Assembly (NCBI RefSeq): GCF_009363555.1
Contig: NZ_CP045372.1
Span: 2,615,501-2,679,500 of the forward strand
DNA length: 64,000 bases
From: Sulfitobacter sp. THAF37
GTDB taxonomy: Bacteria; Pseudomonadota; Alphaproteobacteria; Rhodobacterales; Rhodobacteraceae
Direction of reading: 5' to 3'
Shown: piece by piece, positions 44,246-54,539 of the stretch
Numbering within the stretch: position 1 is the stretch's first letter
Layout of the letters: each line of letters begins with the position of its first letter
Notes under the pieces: model-generated
The model's database searches: none
Told to the model about the DNA's origin: nothing
The model's input: only the letters and a program-made list of their open reading frames with translations
Program-made: the position numbers and the translations under genes

Positions 44246-45078
44246 CGACGGCAGGCGCGGTCATGGCCGCCGCGGCGGCGCGGCTCAGGGCGGCGGGTGT
44301 GCCGGACCCCGCGCGCGACGCGCGGCTGTTGCTGGCGCACGCGGCTTCGGTCGATGCGGGGCGGATCACCCTGATCGCGCCCGAGGAAATAGCGCCCGAG
44401 ATCGCGGAACGCTTCGAACGGCTGGTGTCGCTCAGGGCGGTGCGGGTGCCGGTCAGCCAGCTGGTGGGCGCGCGCGCCTTCTACGGGCGGGATTTCAAGG
44501 TCAGCCGAGAGGTCCTTGACCCGCGACCCGAGACCGAAACGCTGATCGAACTCGCCCTGACCGAGCCGTTCGAGCGGGTGCTGGACCTGGGCACCGGGTC
44601 GGGCTGCATTCTGGTCACGCTGCTGGCAGAGCGCACGGAGGCCACGGGCCTGGGCGTCGATCTGTCTGAAGGGGCCTGCCTGCAGGCCAGCGCCAACGCG
44701 GTGGTGCATGGGGTTGCGGGGCGGGCGGACATCCGGCAGTCGGACTGGTTTGAGGCGGTCGAGGGGCGGTTCGACCTGATCGTCGCCAACCCGCCTTACC
44801 TGGCCGCCGAGGAGATGGCTCAAGTATCCCCCGAACTGCGCGATCATGAGCCGCGGATGGCGCTGACCGACGAGAGCGACGGGCTGTCGGCCTATCGGAT
44901 CATCGCGGACGAAGCGCAGGGATACCTGACGGCGACAGGCCGTGTGCTGGTGGAGATCGGCTGGCAACAGGGCGATGCGGTACAGCAGATTTTCCGCAAT
45001 GCGGGCTGGGGGGCGGTCACGCTGGCGCATGATCTGGGCGGGCGTTCGCGGGTTGTGAGCGCCGCAAACCCGGCCTGA
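44242..45078 (+). CDS. prmC: Release factor glutamine methyltransferase
   Basis: A 278-residue SAM-dependent methyltransferase that N5-methylates the GGQ glutamine of release factors. The SAM-binding motif is [19 protein letters not shown] (about 114-132) and the catalytic NPPY is in [13 protein letters not shown] (about 177-189). The N-terminal helical domain includes the substrate-binding [14 protein letters not shown] segment and the DPRPETETL block. It follows prfA with a 4-nt overlap. Confidence 0.96.
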   Translation: MTTAGAVMAAAAARLRAAGVPDPARDARLLLAHAASVDAGRITLIAPEEIAPEIAERFERLVSLRAVRVPVSQLVGARAFYGRDFKVSREVLDPRPETETLIELALTEPFERVLDLGTGSGCILVTLLAERTEATGLGVDLSEGACLQASANAVVHGVAGRADIRQSDWFEAVEGRFDLIVANPPYLAAEEMAQVSPELRDHEPRMALTDESDGLSAYRIIADEAQGYLTATGRVLVEIGWQQGDAVQQIFRNAGWGAVTLAHDLGGRSRVVSAANPA

Positions 45079-45286
45079 AGGGCGGAAAGGTGCCCGAAAC
45101 CGCATTTTTCGGCGATTTTCACTTGCTCTGCCACGCCACCCATGTTTTACGGGAGATGTTGCAGCGGTGGATGCCTTTGGCGGTCCCGCGCGGCGGTAAG
45201 CCCAACAATCCTTCGCAATCGGGTGCACATGGCGACGAGAGCCGCACCGGTTCTTATGACAACTCACCAAAGACTGATATCATTTC

Positions 45287-45991
45287 ATGAAATCCAGCAG
45301 ATCACGGTCCCGGTCCAAGAATAACCGCAACCGGCAGCAGCAGGGCGGCGGTAATGTCGTCAACCGCGTCTTTGACAGCAGCGGTCCCGAAGGCAAGGTG
45401 CGCGGCACCCCGCAGCAGGTGATTGAAAAGTACAATCAGCTTGCACGCGACGCGCAGCTGAGCAACGACCGGGTCGCGGCAGAGAATTTCCAGCAGCATG
45501 CGGAGCATTACCTGCGCCTGCTGTCTGAAGCGCAGCGCGAGATCGACCAGCGCCGCGAGGAGCAGGAGCGCCAGAACCGCGAACGCCAGGCCGAGCGTGA
45601 CCGCGAGAGATCCGAGCGTCAGGAACGCGAGAGCAACCAGAGCCAGCAGGGCAACGCGCAGAACGCCGAGGCTCAGGGCGACCAGCCGCAGGGCGGCGGC
45701 GAACAGCCTCAGCCCGGTGGGCAGGACACGTCCGGGCAGGACGAACCGAAGAAAAGCAGCTCTTCCAGGGCGCCGCGCAGCAAGAAACCGGCGGCGCAGA
45801 GCGACCCGGCGCAACTGCCCGATTTCGTCACCGGCGGCAGCGATGAGGACGAAAAGGACAGTGGCCTCGTCGAAACGCCCGAGAGCAAGCCGAAGCCGAA
45901 ACCGAAGCGGACGTATCGGCGCAAGCCGAAAGCGGACAGCGACGGCAATAGTGACGGCAACAGCAACGATCCCAGCCAGGCGGCGGAGTAA
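45287..45991 (+). CDS. DUF4167 protein
   Basis: A 234-residue protein. The N-terminal part (RSKNNRNRQQQGGGNVVNRVFDSSGPEGKVRGTPQQVIEKYNQLARDAQLSNDRVAAENFQQHAEHYLRLL, quoted only by its blocks NRVFDSSGPEGKVRG and AAENFQQHAEHYLRLL) matches the DUF4167 domain. The rest is a charged disordered tail (Glu/Arg-rich coil at about 80-120, then Gln/Pro/Lys-rich). The domain is nearly confined to alphaproteobacteria and is usually found after prfA-prmC. A role in RNA binding is suggested by its basic start but is inference. Confidence 0.9.
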   Translation: MKSSRSRSRSKNNRNRQQQGGGNVVNRVFDSSGPEGKVRGTPQQVIEKYNQLARDAQLSNDRVAAENFQQHAEHYLRLLSEAQREIDQRREEQERQNRERQAERDRERSERQERESNQSQQGNAQNAEAQGDQPQGGGEQPQPGGQDTSGQDEPKKSSSSRAPRSKKPAAQSDPAQLPDFVTGGSDEDEKDSGLVETPESKPKPKPKRTYRRKPKADSDGNSDGNSNDPSQAAE

Positions 45992-46338
45992 TAGCCGCTC
46001 TGCCCGCGCCGTCCCTTCGGGGGCGGCGGGGTGCTGTCAGGGTATCAGGCCACGGGCGATGTCAGGACAGCGGGCGATGTCAGGGCAGTTCATCACAAAC
46101 GCATCGCGGAGTCTGACAACGGCGATTGCCGATGTCGCGCGCTGTCCCGCGTGAGCGTGGCAAAGACCGGCCGCCTGTCGCCGCGCTCTGCCCGGCCGAC
46201 AAACCAGCCCCATCCACGCGCATGATCAAGGCTGCGGTCGGATCGGTGCCGCGCGTCCGGTTCGCGCCGCCCCGGTCGGGGTCTGTGGGCCGGTAGGGAT
46301 GGACGGACACAGAACCGGTCCGGGACAAGGGGGCATGA
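45992..46338. other. 347-nt convergent intergenic region
   Basis: No gene is supported. It has a GC-rich imperfect hairpin just after DUF4167 (about 46001-46032) and an 18-nt tandem duplication at 46053-46088. The rest shows no clear feature. Confidence 0.5.
46053..46088. repeat. 18-nt tandem duplication
   Basis: Two units (46053-46070 and 46071-46088) reading CGGGCGATGTCAGG-A/G-CAG differ at one base. They lie in the intergenic region between DUF4167 and the lipoprotein gene. Confidence 0.75.
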
Positions 46339-46920
46339 TCACCCCGGTTGTAAAGAAGGCGTGCCATCCGGGTTGACGTAGGTGACGCGGCCAAGGCGGC
46401 GCAGTTCCATGACGCGTTCCTTCCAGTCGTAGCGCCCGTCCTGCATCACGGGCGACCAGAACAACGTACCGCCCTGGCGCCAGGGGTCGATGATCACGCC
46501 GCTGTGCATCGGGGCGCCCCGCGCGGTGATGACCGCGCTGGAATGTTCGATCAGGATCGGGTTGCCCGCGTTGGCGATGGCGCGCTGGATCTCCAGCGTC
46601 TGGAATGCCTCCTGGTTCAGCAGCCGCTCCATGTCGGTCGCCCAGTGATAGCATAATCCGCGCGGTTTCCGGCCCGCGTTCACCTTGGCATTGTGGATGA
46701 GCGGCGGGTCGGTGATCTGGTACTGCTGCGCAAGCTGGTAGGTATAGCGGTAGGAGAGCGCCGCGGCACGCTCGGCTTCCGCCGGGTCGACGTCCGGCGA
46801 CATCGCCCGCAAGGAGCGGGCAAGCGCCGCCACATCCTGCGCCGTCCCCCGGGAGGGGCCGGTGGGCGCGCAACCGGCCATGGAACACAGCAGAGCGATC
46901 AGGGCGATCAGGCGTATCAT
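46339..46920 (-). CDS. Lipoprotein with Cys-His-Asp papain-like arrangement, function unknown
   Basis: A 193-residue protein with a lipoprotein signal ([17 protein letters not shown], lipobox Cys17). The mature part contains [14 protein letters not shown] (Cys90), [12 protein letters not shown] (His126) and [10 protein letters not shown] (Asp145), in the Cys-His-Asp order and spacing of papain/transglutaminase-like folds, with W147. I do not recognise a named family. Its start overlaps the end of ksgA by 4 nt, so it is the last gene of the lptFGD-surA-pdxA-ksgA operon. Peptidase, amidase or transglutaminase-like activity in the periplasm is inference. Confidence 0.75.
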   Translation of the reverse strand: MIRLIALIALLCSMAGCAPTGPSRGTAQDVAALARSLRAMSPDVDPAEAERAAALSYRYTYQLAQQYQITDPPLIHNAKVNAGRKPRGLCYHWATDMERLLNQEAFQTLEIQRAIANAGNPILIEHSSAVITARGAPMHSGVIIDPWRQGGTLFWSPVMQDGRYDWKERVMELRRLGRVTYVNPDGTPSLQPG

Positions 46921-47759
46921 GTCTTGGCAACCTCCCGTGCCAGGGCGCAGAACGCCTCCAGTGTGAGCTGTTCCGCGCGGTCGGTGGGCGCGATCCCGGC
47001 GGCGGTCAGCCGGTCTTCGATATCGGGGGCCAGGCCGCGCAGCGCGGCGCGCAGCATCTTGCGCCGCTGGTTGAAGGCGGTGGCGACGACGCGGTTCAGG
47101 ACGGCAGGATCGGCCGGAAAGCGCGGCGTGGGCAGGGCGGTCAGATGCACCACGGCGGAGGACACCTTGGGCGGCGGGGTAAATGCGCCCGGTGGCAGAT
47201 GCATGACGATACGCGCATCGGCGCGCCACTGCGCCAGCAGGGCAAGTCGGCCGTAGGCCTTGCTGCCGGGCTGCGCGACGATGCGCTCTGCCACCTCGCG
47301 CTGGAACATCAATGTCAGGCTTTCCCAGAAGGGCGGCCAGTCCGGCGGTGTCAGCCAGCGCACGAGGAGTTCTGTTCCGATGTTGTAGGGCAGGTTCGCC
47401 GCGACCCGGATCGGCGGTGTCAGATGCGCCAGCGGATCGGTTTCAAGCGCGTCGCCTTCCATCACGCTCAGCCGGTCGGGGTAGGCGGCGGCGATCTGGT
47501 CGAGCGCGGGTCGGCAGCGGTTGTCCTTTTCGATGGCCAGTACATGGCGCGCGCCCTCGGCGAGCAGACCGCGCGTCAGGCCGCCGGGACCGGGGCCGAT
47601 TTCGAGCACGTCGCAGGCGGAAAGGTCGCCGGCCTGCCGTGCGATCTTGGCCGTCAGGTTCAGGTCCAGCAGGAAGTTCTGGCCCAGCGATTTGCGGGCG
47701 GAAAGTCCGTGCTGCGCGATGATCTCACGCAGGGGGGGGAGGCTGTCGATGGCGCTCAT
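46917..47759 (-). CDS. ksgA: 16S rRNA dimethyladenosine transferase
   Basis: A 280-residue RsmA/KsgA methylating A1518 and A1519 of 16S rRNA. Motifs are QNFLLDLN (about 26-33), [17 protein letters not shown] (about 53-69), and the catalytic ANLPYNIG (about 120-127). The ATG at 47759 gives a normal start. It overlaps the lipoprotein start and lies 61 nt downstream of pdxA, within the outer-membrane assembly operon as in E. coli (lptD-surA-pdxA-ksgA). Confidence 0.96.
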   Translation of the reverse strand: MSAIDSLPPLREIIAQHGLSARKSLGQNFLLDLNLTAKIARQAGDLSACDVLEIGPGPGGLTRGLLAEGARHVLAIEKDNRCRPALDQIAAAYPDRLSVMEGDALETDPLAHLTPPIRVAANLPYNIGTELLVRWLTPPDWPPFWESLTLMFQREVAERIVAQPGSKAYGRLALLAQWRADARIVMHLPPGAFTPPPKVSSAVVHLTALPTPRFPADPAVLNRVVATAFNQRRKMLRAALRGLAPDIEDRLTAAGIAPTDRAEQLTLEAFCALAREVAKT

Positions 47760-47798
47760 GCGGTGGGGCCGGTGCGGGGTGGCAATCCGGGCTTTCGT

Positions 47799-47820
47799 GT
47801 ATTTGGGGAACAATGAAGGA
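47799..47820 (+). repeat. Recurrent intergenic motif, copy 3
   Basis: GTATTTGGGGAACAATGAAG followed by GA, in the pdxA-ksgA spacer. It is related to copies at 16292, 42456 and 56522; here it lies antisense to the operon. Confidence 0.5.
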
Positions 47821-48819
47821 TCATGCTGCGCCCCCGCCCATGCGGTGCGCCAGGCGGATCGCCTCGATCATGCTGGTGGGGTTTGCCAGCCCCTTGCCCG
47901 CGATGTCGAAGGCGGTGCCGTGATCGGGGGAGGTGCGCACGAAGGGCAGGCCCAGTGTCACGTTCACGCCCCTGTCGAAATCCAGCGTCTTGATCGGGAT
48001 CAGCGCCTGGTCGTGATACATTGCCACCGCCGCGTCGTAGCGGGTGCGGGCGGCGGCGTGAAACATGGTGTCGGCGGGCAGCGGTCCGGCCAGGTCGTAG
48101 CCCCCTGCGCGAAGGTCGGCGATCAGCGGTGCGATCCAGTCCAGTTCTTCCCGGCCCATGGCGCCGCCTTCGCCCGCGTGGGGGTTCAGCCCGGCCACGG
48201 CGATGCGGGGGGCCGCGATGCCGAAGAGATCGCGCAGGCCAGCGTGGGTGATTTCGATGGTCCGGGTCAGGCTGGCCGGGGTCAGCTGCCGGGGAACCTC
48301 GGACAGGGCGATGTGGATCGTGGCGGGCACCACGCGCAGCTGGTCCGAGGCGAGCATCATCACAACCTGGTCGACGCCAGCCAGTGCTGCGAGGTATTCG
48401 GTGTGGCCCGGATGGGCGAAACCGGCACCGTCCTTGAGGGCCTTTTTGTGGGTCGGCGCGGTGCAGAGCGCGCAGGCGTCGCCGTCGCGCACCAGATCCA
48501 CCCCCAGTGCGATCATGTCGATCACGCCCTGGGCGTGACCGGCCTGCGCCCTGCCGGGGGTGGCGGGGCCGCCGAAGTCATGGGCCAGCACCGGCAGCGC
48601 GTCGCGGCTGACGCGCGCGGCTGCTGCGGCGTCCGGCACAATGCGGTGCGGCACGTCGTGGGGCAGGTGGCGCGGATCGCCGAGCCAGACCATCGGGATT
48701 TCGGCTGCAAGTGCTGCCCATGCGCGGGCGGCGACCTCTGGCCCGATGCCGGCGGGTTCCCCGCAGGAAATCGCGACTGGCCGGTCCCGGGCCGCGGCGT
48801 CGCGGGGGCCTTGGGTCAT
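47821..48819 (-). CDS. pdxA: 4-hydroxythreonine-4-phosphate dehydrogenase
   Basis: A 332-residue NAD-dependent enzyme of pyridoxal-phosphate synthesis. Blocks seen are [13 protein letters not shown] near 18-30, GHTEYLAAL near 145-153, [24 protein letters not shown] near 210-222, and [35 protein letters not shown] near 250-284 with a metal-binding His. The ATG at 48819 begins MTQGPRD and overlaps the surA stop by 4 nt. Confidence 0.95.
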   Translation of the reverse strand: MTQGPRDAAARDRPVAISCGEPAGIGPEVAARAWAALAAEIPMVWLGDPRHLPHDVPHRIVPDAAAAARVSRDALPVLAHDFGGPATPGRAQAGHAQGVIDMIALGVDLVRDGDACALCTAPTHKKALKDGAGFAHPGHTEYLAALAGVDQVVMMLASDQLRVVPATIHIALSEVPRQLTPASLTRTIEITHAGLRDLFGIAAPRIAVAGLNPHAGEGGAMGREELDWIAPLIADLRAGGYDLAGPLPADTMFHAAARTRYDAAVAMYHDQALIPIKTLDFDRGVNVTLGLPFVRTSPDHGTAFDIAGKGLANPTSMIEAIRLAHRMGGGAA

Positions 48820-50057
48820 TGCCGAATGATGCGGGCGTCGGCGCGGAGTTGTTGCGTCAGCTGCTCTGCATAGCCCGAAAGCTTGCGTTGGCGCAGGTTC
48901 GACACGACGGTTTCGCGGCTGACTTCGGCGTTGGCCTCTGCGGTGCGGCTGCACAGCATCAGAAACACCAGCGTCTGGCCGTTCGACCGCGTCAGCGCGG
49001 TGGAGCTTTCGCCCGGGTCGAGTTTGGCCAGTTCGATGGCGATGTCCTGCGGAATCTCGCCGGGGGCCTTGCTGCCGCGGTCCAGCACGCTTTCCGGTTG
49101 GCCCTGGGCCACGCCGTAAAGGTCGTTGCAGGTATCCACTTCGGCGCGCACCCGGGCGGCCTGGGCCAGGGCGGGTTCGCTGCGACCGCCGGGAATGTAA
49201 TAGGCGGCGTATTCGATTTCCGAGTAGCTCTTGCTGGGCGCGCCGGTTTCTTCGATCCCGCGCAGCTGGAACAGCGCCACGGCATTCGGGATGGGCAGGG
49301 GCGCCGTCACCTCGCCCGGGGCCAGCGCCAGCAGGATGGGATGCAACGAGGGCGGCAGGTTTTCGAGCGGCGTCCAGGGCATGCGCCCGCCGCGCCCGCG
49401 CGACGCGGTGGCCGAGTATTGCTGTGCGTAGCGCGAGAATTCGGCTTCGGACTGGCTTTGTGCGATGCGGTCGGCCAGCGCGTTCACCCGCGCGGCGTTC
49501 TGCGGCGGGGCGGGGATGATGATTTCGGACAGCAGCACGCGGATGCCGCCACCCGACCCGCTGCGGCCCAGTTCGCGGTCGATCTCGGCGTCCGAGATGT
49601 TGACGCGGCTGCCGTAGCGGGCCCGGATCAGTTCGCGCCAGACCAGCTGCGTCACCACGAAGTCGCGGAAGGTCTCTTGCGACACACCGGCCTGACCCAG
49701 CGCGGCGGTGAATTCGTCGAGCGTGAGATTGGCGCGGCCCGCGAATTCGGTCAGCCCGTCGCGGACGCCCTCCGGCGTCATCTCAAGATCGAAGCTTTCC
49801 GCCAGTTCCATGCGCAGCCGGTCGTCGATCAGCGCGTCGATCACGCTTTCACGGTCGGTGCCCGGCGCGTTCAGCACCTGAAGGAACCGCTGGCGCTGCT
49901 GGACCTCGAATTCGGTGATGACCTTGTCGTTCACACGGGCCACGGGCGCATAGAGGTTCTGTGCAGTCACCGGCGGCACCAGCAGGCAGAGCGCCAGCCC
50001 CAGGGCGGCAGCCCACCGCAGGATGAACGAAGGTGTGGATCTGGTCAGTTCCGGCAT
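48816..50057 (-). CDS. surA: Periplasmic chaperone/peptidyl-prolyl isomerase, SurA-like
   Basis: A 413-residue exported protein: signal peptide (AALGLALCLLVPPVTAQ), SurA N-terminal chaperone domain (VARVNDKVITEFEVQQRQRFLQVLNAP), and a parvulin-type domain (about 170-275, ILLSEIIIPAPPQN...). SurA escorts outer-membrane proteins such as LptD, encoded immediately upstream. The parvulin domain is divergent, with few classic active-site residues visible, so isomerase activity may be weak. Its start lies 13 nt inside the end of lptD. Confidence 0.9.
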   Translation of the reverse strand: MPELTRSTPSFILRWAAALGLALCLLVPPVTAQNLYAPVARVNDKVITEFEVQQRQRFLQVLNAPGTDRESVIDALIDDRLRMELAESFDLEMTPEGVRDGLTEFAGRANLTLDEFTAALGQAGVSQETFRDFVVTQLVWRELIRARYGSRVNISDAEIDRELGRSGSGGGIRVLLSEIIIPAPPQNAARVNALADRIAQSQSEAEFSRYAQQYSATASRGRGGRMPWTPLENLPPSLHPILLALAPGEVTAPLPIPNAVALFQLRGIEETGAPSKSYSEIEYAAYYIPGGRSEPALAQAARVRAEVDTCNDLYGVAQGQPESVLDRGSKAPGEIPQDIAIELAKLDPGESSTALTRSNGQTLVFLMLCSRTAEANAEVSRETVVSNLRQRKLSGYAEQLTQQLRADARIIRQ

Positions 50058-52168
50058 GAGCGCACGTATCTTTCTGTTCCATTGGTGGCGGCGAAGCCCC
50101 TGAGCCCGATGTTAAAACCGATATTGGTCGAGGGCTCAACACTAGTTGAGGTCGAATAGCGCCGATTGACGGAAAGATCGACCGACACGCATTCATTGTC
50201 ATAGGTCAGGCCGATACCTGCCGAAGCGGCGCGTTCGTCGGCGACGTCAAAGCGCCAGTCGGCCGAGGCGGTCCAGTGGCGGCTGATCCTGTAATCCCCG
50301 TCCAGCGCGATTTCCGAAACCGCCTGCAGGCGGTCCTCGGCCAGGTCCGCGTCGAGCCAGACATAGCTGCCCCCCAGCCGACCGCGGGCGAAATCCCAGT
50401 CGCCGCGAAGCTCGGCCTTGGCAAAGTCGAAATTCTCGTCGAACAGGCCACGCCCGGTCAGCGACAGCCCTTCTGCCGTCTTGATCTGCCCCGCCAGCAG
50501 GAAATCCGAACTGGTCCCGGACAGACCGGAGGTGCTGGCGAAGTCGGGATCGGCTTGCTCGCGCAGGACCTGTCCGATGGTCAGGTGGGCATCCCATCCG
50601 GCGGGGTCGAACCGCGACCAGTTGACACCGATGGCCGCAATCGCATCGCGTTCGCGCCGGTCCGGGCGGGGAAACCGGGACAGCGACAGCAGATTGCCCT
50701 CGTCAAATTCGACGCGCGTGCTTTCATCGTTCGGGATCGGCAGCCGTTGGCCGCCGACCCAGGCGATCTGGGCGATCGGTTCGAGCATCTGTGTCACGCT
50801 GCCGGTCTCGCGCCGCAGCATCGGGTAGCGCAGGGCGAGGGCCGCGAAAGGCACCACTTCGGAATGGTTCTGCGAATAGGTGCTGTCCTGCACGATATCA
50901 AAGCCGCTGAAGCTGATCCCGGTCTGTCCGTCCACCACCAGCCCGTTGCCGAAGGTCAACCGGCGCAGCCATTTGATGTCACCTTGCAGGCGCGCCACGT
51001 CGCGGCCCACGATATCCTGGTCCGAGGTGCGCAGGTGGCTGTGGGGCTGGATGCGCATCCGCAGCTCTCCGCCCACGGCCCGCGGGAAGAAACGTCGCTC
51101 GTAGTCGCCATCCAGCACGATCGTCGGCAATTCGTCGTTCACCTCGGTGTCGCGCAGAGATTCGAAGTTGTAGATGCTGGCGCGCACGTAGGCGTCGCGG
51201 CGCACGCGGCTGACGGTCAGCTGGCTGGTCAGCCGGTCTTTCGGTGAATAGCCGTATTCCGTCAGATAGGCCCGGTCGCTCGTCGCCTCGATCGCGAAGT
51301 CCAGCACGTAGTCACGCGCGAGGTCGAACTGCCCGTACCCGAAAAGATAGCCGCGCGTCTTGCCGGGGCGTTCGTCGTCACGGGTATAGGCACCGTCGAA
51401 CTGGATACGTCCGTTGCGGAACGCCTGCCGATAGCGGAACTCCAGCGTGCGGGTGGCGCTGGACAGGTAGGGCGTCAGCGTCAGGTCGCGGTGATCGCCG
51501 ATCTTGATGAAGTAGGGGATCTTGACCCCGGTGCCCAGCCGCGAGGTTGTCCTGAGCGAGGGCCGCAGGAAGCCGGTGGCCCGTTCGAGTGTCGGATCCG
51601 GCAGCCGCAGTCTGGGCAGGTAGAAGACAGGAATATTGCGGATGTGAAATGAGGCTTCGTCGAAGTAGAGCTGCTGCTCCAGCTTGTCATGCACCACCCG
51701 CCGGGCCCGGATCTGCCACAGCGGCGCGCGCCCGTCCTCGCAGACTTTGCAGGAGGTCACGGCGGTCTTGTAAAGCTGGCTGTAGCGGCCATCGACCTGG
51801 TTGATCTGGTTCGCGGCAAGCTGCAATTGCTGGTTCAGCACCAGCCGCGCGCCCCGCAGCAGACCGTTCTGCAGGTCGGGGTCAAGCTCTGCCGCATCGG
51901 CAAGGATCAGCGTATCCGCGCCCTCTGTTATGACGATGGGGCCCTCGATGCTCAGTGCCCCGGATGCCTGATCGTAGCGGATGGCGTTGGCGCGCAGACG
52001 CGTCTCTCCCTGAAACGCCTCCACATTGCCCTGCGCCACAAGGGTCCGGTCACGGGTCAGAAACACCCGGTCGGCGACCAGCACCGCGGCAGGATCCGTG
52101 CTTTGCTGCGCCTTGGCGGACGTCAGCGGCATCATGGACAGGGCCAGTATCAGCAGCCAGCGGCGCAC
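50045..52168 (-). CDS. lptD: LPS-assembly protein LptD
   Basis: A 707-residue outer-membrane protein that inserts lipopolysaccharide in the outer leaflet. It has a signal peptide (WLLILALSMMPLTSAKA), an OstA/LptA-like N-terminal jellyroll (VLVADRVFLTRDRTLVAQGNVEAFQGETRLRA), and a long beta-barrel ending in FAATNGTERYVRSCRN. Cysteines suitable for disulfides are few. No ATG fits; the GTG at 52168, 4 nt after the lptG stop and preceded by GGAGGACGG, is chosen. It forms an LPS export cluster with lptG and lptF. Confidence 0.93.
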   Translation of the reverse strand: MRRWLLILALSMMPLTSAKAQQSTDPAAVLVADRVFLTRDRTLVAQGNVEAFQGETRLRANAIRYDQASGALSIEGPIVITEGADTLILADAAELDPDLQNGLLRGARLVLNQQLQLAANQINQVDGRYSQLYKTAVTSCKVCEDGRAPLWQIRARRVVHDKLEQQLYFDEASFHIRNIPVFYLPRLRLPDPTLERATGFLRPSLRTTSRLGTGVKIPYFIKIGDHRDLTLTPYLSSATRTLEFRYRQAFRNGRIQFDGAYTRDDERPGKTRGYLFGYGQFDLARDYVLDFAIEATSDRAYLTEYGYSPKDRLTSQLTVSRVRRDAYVRASIYNFESLRDTEVNDELPTIVLDGDYERRFFPRAVGGELRMRIQPHSHLRTSDQDIVGRDVARLQGDIKWLRRLTFGNGLVVDGQTGISFSGFDIVQDSTYSQNHSEVVPFAALALRYPMLRRETGSVTQMLEPIAQIAWVGGQRLPIPNDESTRVEFDEGNLLSLSRFPRPDRRERDAIAAIGVNWSRFDPAGWDAHLTIGQVLREQADPDFASTSGLSGTSSDFLLAGQIKTAEGLSLTGRGLFDENFDFAKAELRGDWDFARGRLGGSYVWLDADLAEDRLQAVSEIALDGDYRISRHWTASADWRFDVADERAASAGIGLTYDNECVSVDLSVNRRYSTSTSVEPSTNIGFNIGLRGFAATNGTERYVRSCRN

Positions 52169-52172
52169 GTGT

Positions 52173-53270
52173 CTATCCGTCCTCCGCGTGCAGCAGCAGT
52201 CCGAGCGCCAGCAGAATGGCCACAGCGGGCGGCGCCCAGGCGGCCAGCACAACCGGGATCTGGCCGTTCTCTCCAAGGATTTGCGCAAAGCTGCGAATGA
52301 AATACAAGGTGAACCCCAATAGCACAGATGCCAGTACAGCGACCCCTGTACCACCAAATCTGGTATGCCGCATGGTGAAGGCGCTCGCAACAAGAACCAT
52401 GGCCAGCAGGAAGAAAGGCCGCGCGAATTCGGCCTGGAACGACACCTTGTGTTTGCGCGGACTAAACCCGGCCTGTTCCAGCTGTCGGATGAAGGTGGGC
52501 AGTTCGTAGATCGACACCACCCCGGGTTCGCCGATGCTTTCGCGAATGCGGTCCACCGTCAGCGAGGAAGGGATGGTCAGCAATTCATGGGTGGTGGCGT
52601 TGCCTTCGGCGTTGACGCCATCTTCCAGCGGCCAGAACTTGGCGTCCCGCAGGCGCCATTCGCGGTCCAGCAGCGCGGCCGATCCCGCTTCAACCCGGCT
52701 GACCGGACCCTTGCCGTTCTCATAGGTGATGAAGGTGACATCGTAGAGCACCGACGCGTCGGCGTTGGACCGCCAGGCGCGGATCACGGTCTGCCCGTCG
52801 AGGTTGCCCTGCCGCAGCCACAGGCCCTCTTCGCTGATCGACAGGGCCGAGGCCCCGTTCGACCGGTAGCTTTCCGACAGTTGCAGATAGCGGTTGTTGG
52901 TGGCGGCCACGATGGGGTTCAGCATGCCCACCGCCATGACCCCGATCAGCAGCGCCACCACCGCCGGTGCGATCAGCGCCCGCAGCGCCGACCGCCCGGC
53001 AGCCCGCGTCACCACCAGTTCGGACGACCGGGCAAGCGAGATGAAAAGCGCCACGGTCGCCAGGATCATGATCAGCGGCAGGATCAGGTTGATGGTCTGC
53101 GGCGCGTTCAGCAGGGTCAGCCCCAGAATGCGCTGCCAGCCCAGATCGTAGCTTCCAAAGCGGCGCGCCTGCTCGACCGCGTCCACCAGCATCACGAGGG
53201 CAAACAGAATGGCGGTGATCGCGACAAAGGTGATCGCAAAGCGGCGGGCAAAGTAAAAGTGCAGGATCAT
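52173..53270 (-). CDS. lptG: LPS export ABC transporter permease LptG
   Basis: A 365-residue inner-membrane YjgP/YjgQ-family permease. It has three N-terminal helices (MILHFYFARRFAITFVAITAILF...), a periplasmic jellyroll (residues about 140-265), and three C-terminal helices. Start ATG at 53270 overlaps lptF stop by 4 nt. It pairs with LptF and the ATPase LptB (not in window) to extract LPS from the inner membrane. Confidence 0.94.
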   Translation of the reverse strand: MILHFYFARRFAITFVAITAILFALVMLVDAVEQARRFGSYDLGWQRILGLTLLNAPQTINLILPLIMILATVALFISLARSSELVVTRAAGRSALRALIAPAVVALLIGVMAVGMLNPIVAATNNRYLQLSESYRSNGASALSISEEGLWLRQGNLDGQTVIRAWRSNADASVLYDVTFITYENGKGPVSRVEAGSAALLDREWRLRDAKFWPLEDGVNAEGNATTHELLTIPSSLTVDRIRESIGEPGVVSIYELPTFIRQLEQAGFSPRKHKVSFQAEFARPFFLLAMVLVASAFTMRHTRFGGTGVAVLASVLLGFTLYFIRSFAQILGENGQIPVVLAAWAPPAVAILLALGLLLHAEDG

Positions 53271-54394
53271 GCCCCGGCCTCCCGCCGCCGACGGCGCAGC
53301 AGGCCGGGCCGTGCCGCCAGCGTCAGTTCGGCCACCACCAGCAGCGCACCGGCCAGCACCGGCACATACATCAGCGGCCACTTCGCCGGGTCGGTCAGCA
53401 CCTCGTCCACCAGCGCCCCGCGGAAGCCGTCGATGGCGATCAGCAGGCCAAAGGCGATGACCACCTCCCGCCACACGCCAAAGCGCGAAAAGCCGCCCAG
53501 CAAAAGCGTGGCGAACCCCACCATCGCCGCCACGACGCAGAACAGCGGCTGTGCAAAGCGGGAATGAAACTCCTCCGTTATGGTGCCCAGGCTGTCGCCG
53601 GATTCTTCCGACAACCTGGGCCACGAGGTCATGAACGACAGCGTGGTCAGGTTCTGGCTGGAGATCGCGCGCCCCGCCGATCTGCTGACCAGTGCCGAGA
53701 TGTCAAAGGAGAAATCGCGGAACTTTGCCGTGGCCAGCCGGTTGTCGGTGCGGTCCAGCCGCTGTGCCAGCCCATCCACCATGATCAGCGTCGCCGCCTC
53801 GCCGTTGCGGACAAGATAGGCTTCGGCGGCGGTATAGATCACCCCTTCGTCCGCGTCGCGGCGGTCCGACAGGAAGACATCGCGCAACACCCCGTCCGCG
53901 TCGATCTGGCGGGTGTAGAAGGTGACCTTGTCACCCGGATGCAGAAAGGTGCCCTCGGTCAGCAGCCGCGCTGTCACGTTCTGGGAAATCTCCGTCTCGC
54001 GCTGGCTGAGCTGGGCCTGGGCCAGCGGGACGAGGAAATGGCTCAGCACCGACATCATGCCCGCCACGCACAGGCCGTATATGAACACGGGCCGCGCCAG
54101 CCGCCAGGGCCCCCAGCCGGTCGCCTGCATCACCGTCAGCTCGCTTTCGCCGCTCAGCCGGTTGGTGACATAGGCCGCCCCCGCGAAGGCGGCGATGGGC
54201 AGCACCGTCAGGATCAGCTTGGGCAGGCCAAGCGCGGTAAACTCCAGGAAAACCAGCGCCGATTGCCCGTCCCCGATCAGCCGGTCGAACAGCAGCACCG
54301 CGCGATTGATCCAGAACAGCGCCACCAGCACCAGCGCGAAGAATCCGAAAAGCAGCAGAAACTGCGACAGCATATAGCGGTCAAGGCGTGCCAC
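53267..54394 (-). CDS. lptF: LPS export ABC transporter permease LptF
   Basis: A 375-residue permease of the same fold as LptG, with the conserved start RYMLSQFLLLFGFFALVLVALFWINRAVLLFDRLI, LTVLPIAAFAGAAYVTNRL, and TEISQNVTARLLTEGTFLHPGDKVTFYTRQ near 140-168. No ATG precedes the conserved part, so the GTG at 54394 with GGGGGGAAC upstream is chosen; the later ATG at 54373 would trim seven residues. It starts the operon and is divergent from pepA. Confidence 0.92.
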   Translation of the reverse strand: MARLDRYMLSQFLLLFGFFALVLVALFWINRAVLLFDRLIGDGQSALVFLEFTALGLPKLILTVLPIAAFAGAAYVTNRLSGESELTVMQATGWGPWRLARPVFIYGLCVAGMMSVLSHFLVPLAQAQLSQRETEISQNVTARLLTEGTFLHPGDKVTFYTRQIDADGVLRDVFLSDRRDADEGVIYTAAEAYLVRNGEAATLIMVDGLAQRLDRTDNRLATAKFRDFSFDISALVSRSAGRAISSQNLTTLSFMTSWPRLSEESGDSLGTITEEFHSRFAQPLFCVVAAMVGFATLLLGGFSRFGVWREVVIAFGLLIAIDGFRGALVDEVLTDPAKWPLMYVPVLAGALLVVAELTLAARPGLLRRRRREAGA

Positions 54395-54539
54395 TGCGTT
54401 CCCCCCAAGGTCTGATCCGGTGCTCTCACGGCGATTTTCGGCGACATTACTGTAAAACCCCGGGGTGGAAAACTGATATCTGGCGCTTGGCGGGCGGGCG
54501 CGGTAGGTCTGTGCGGGAAACCAGGACAAGGGCCTCCAC

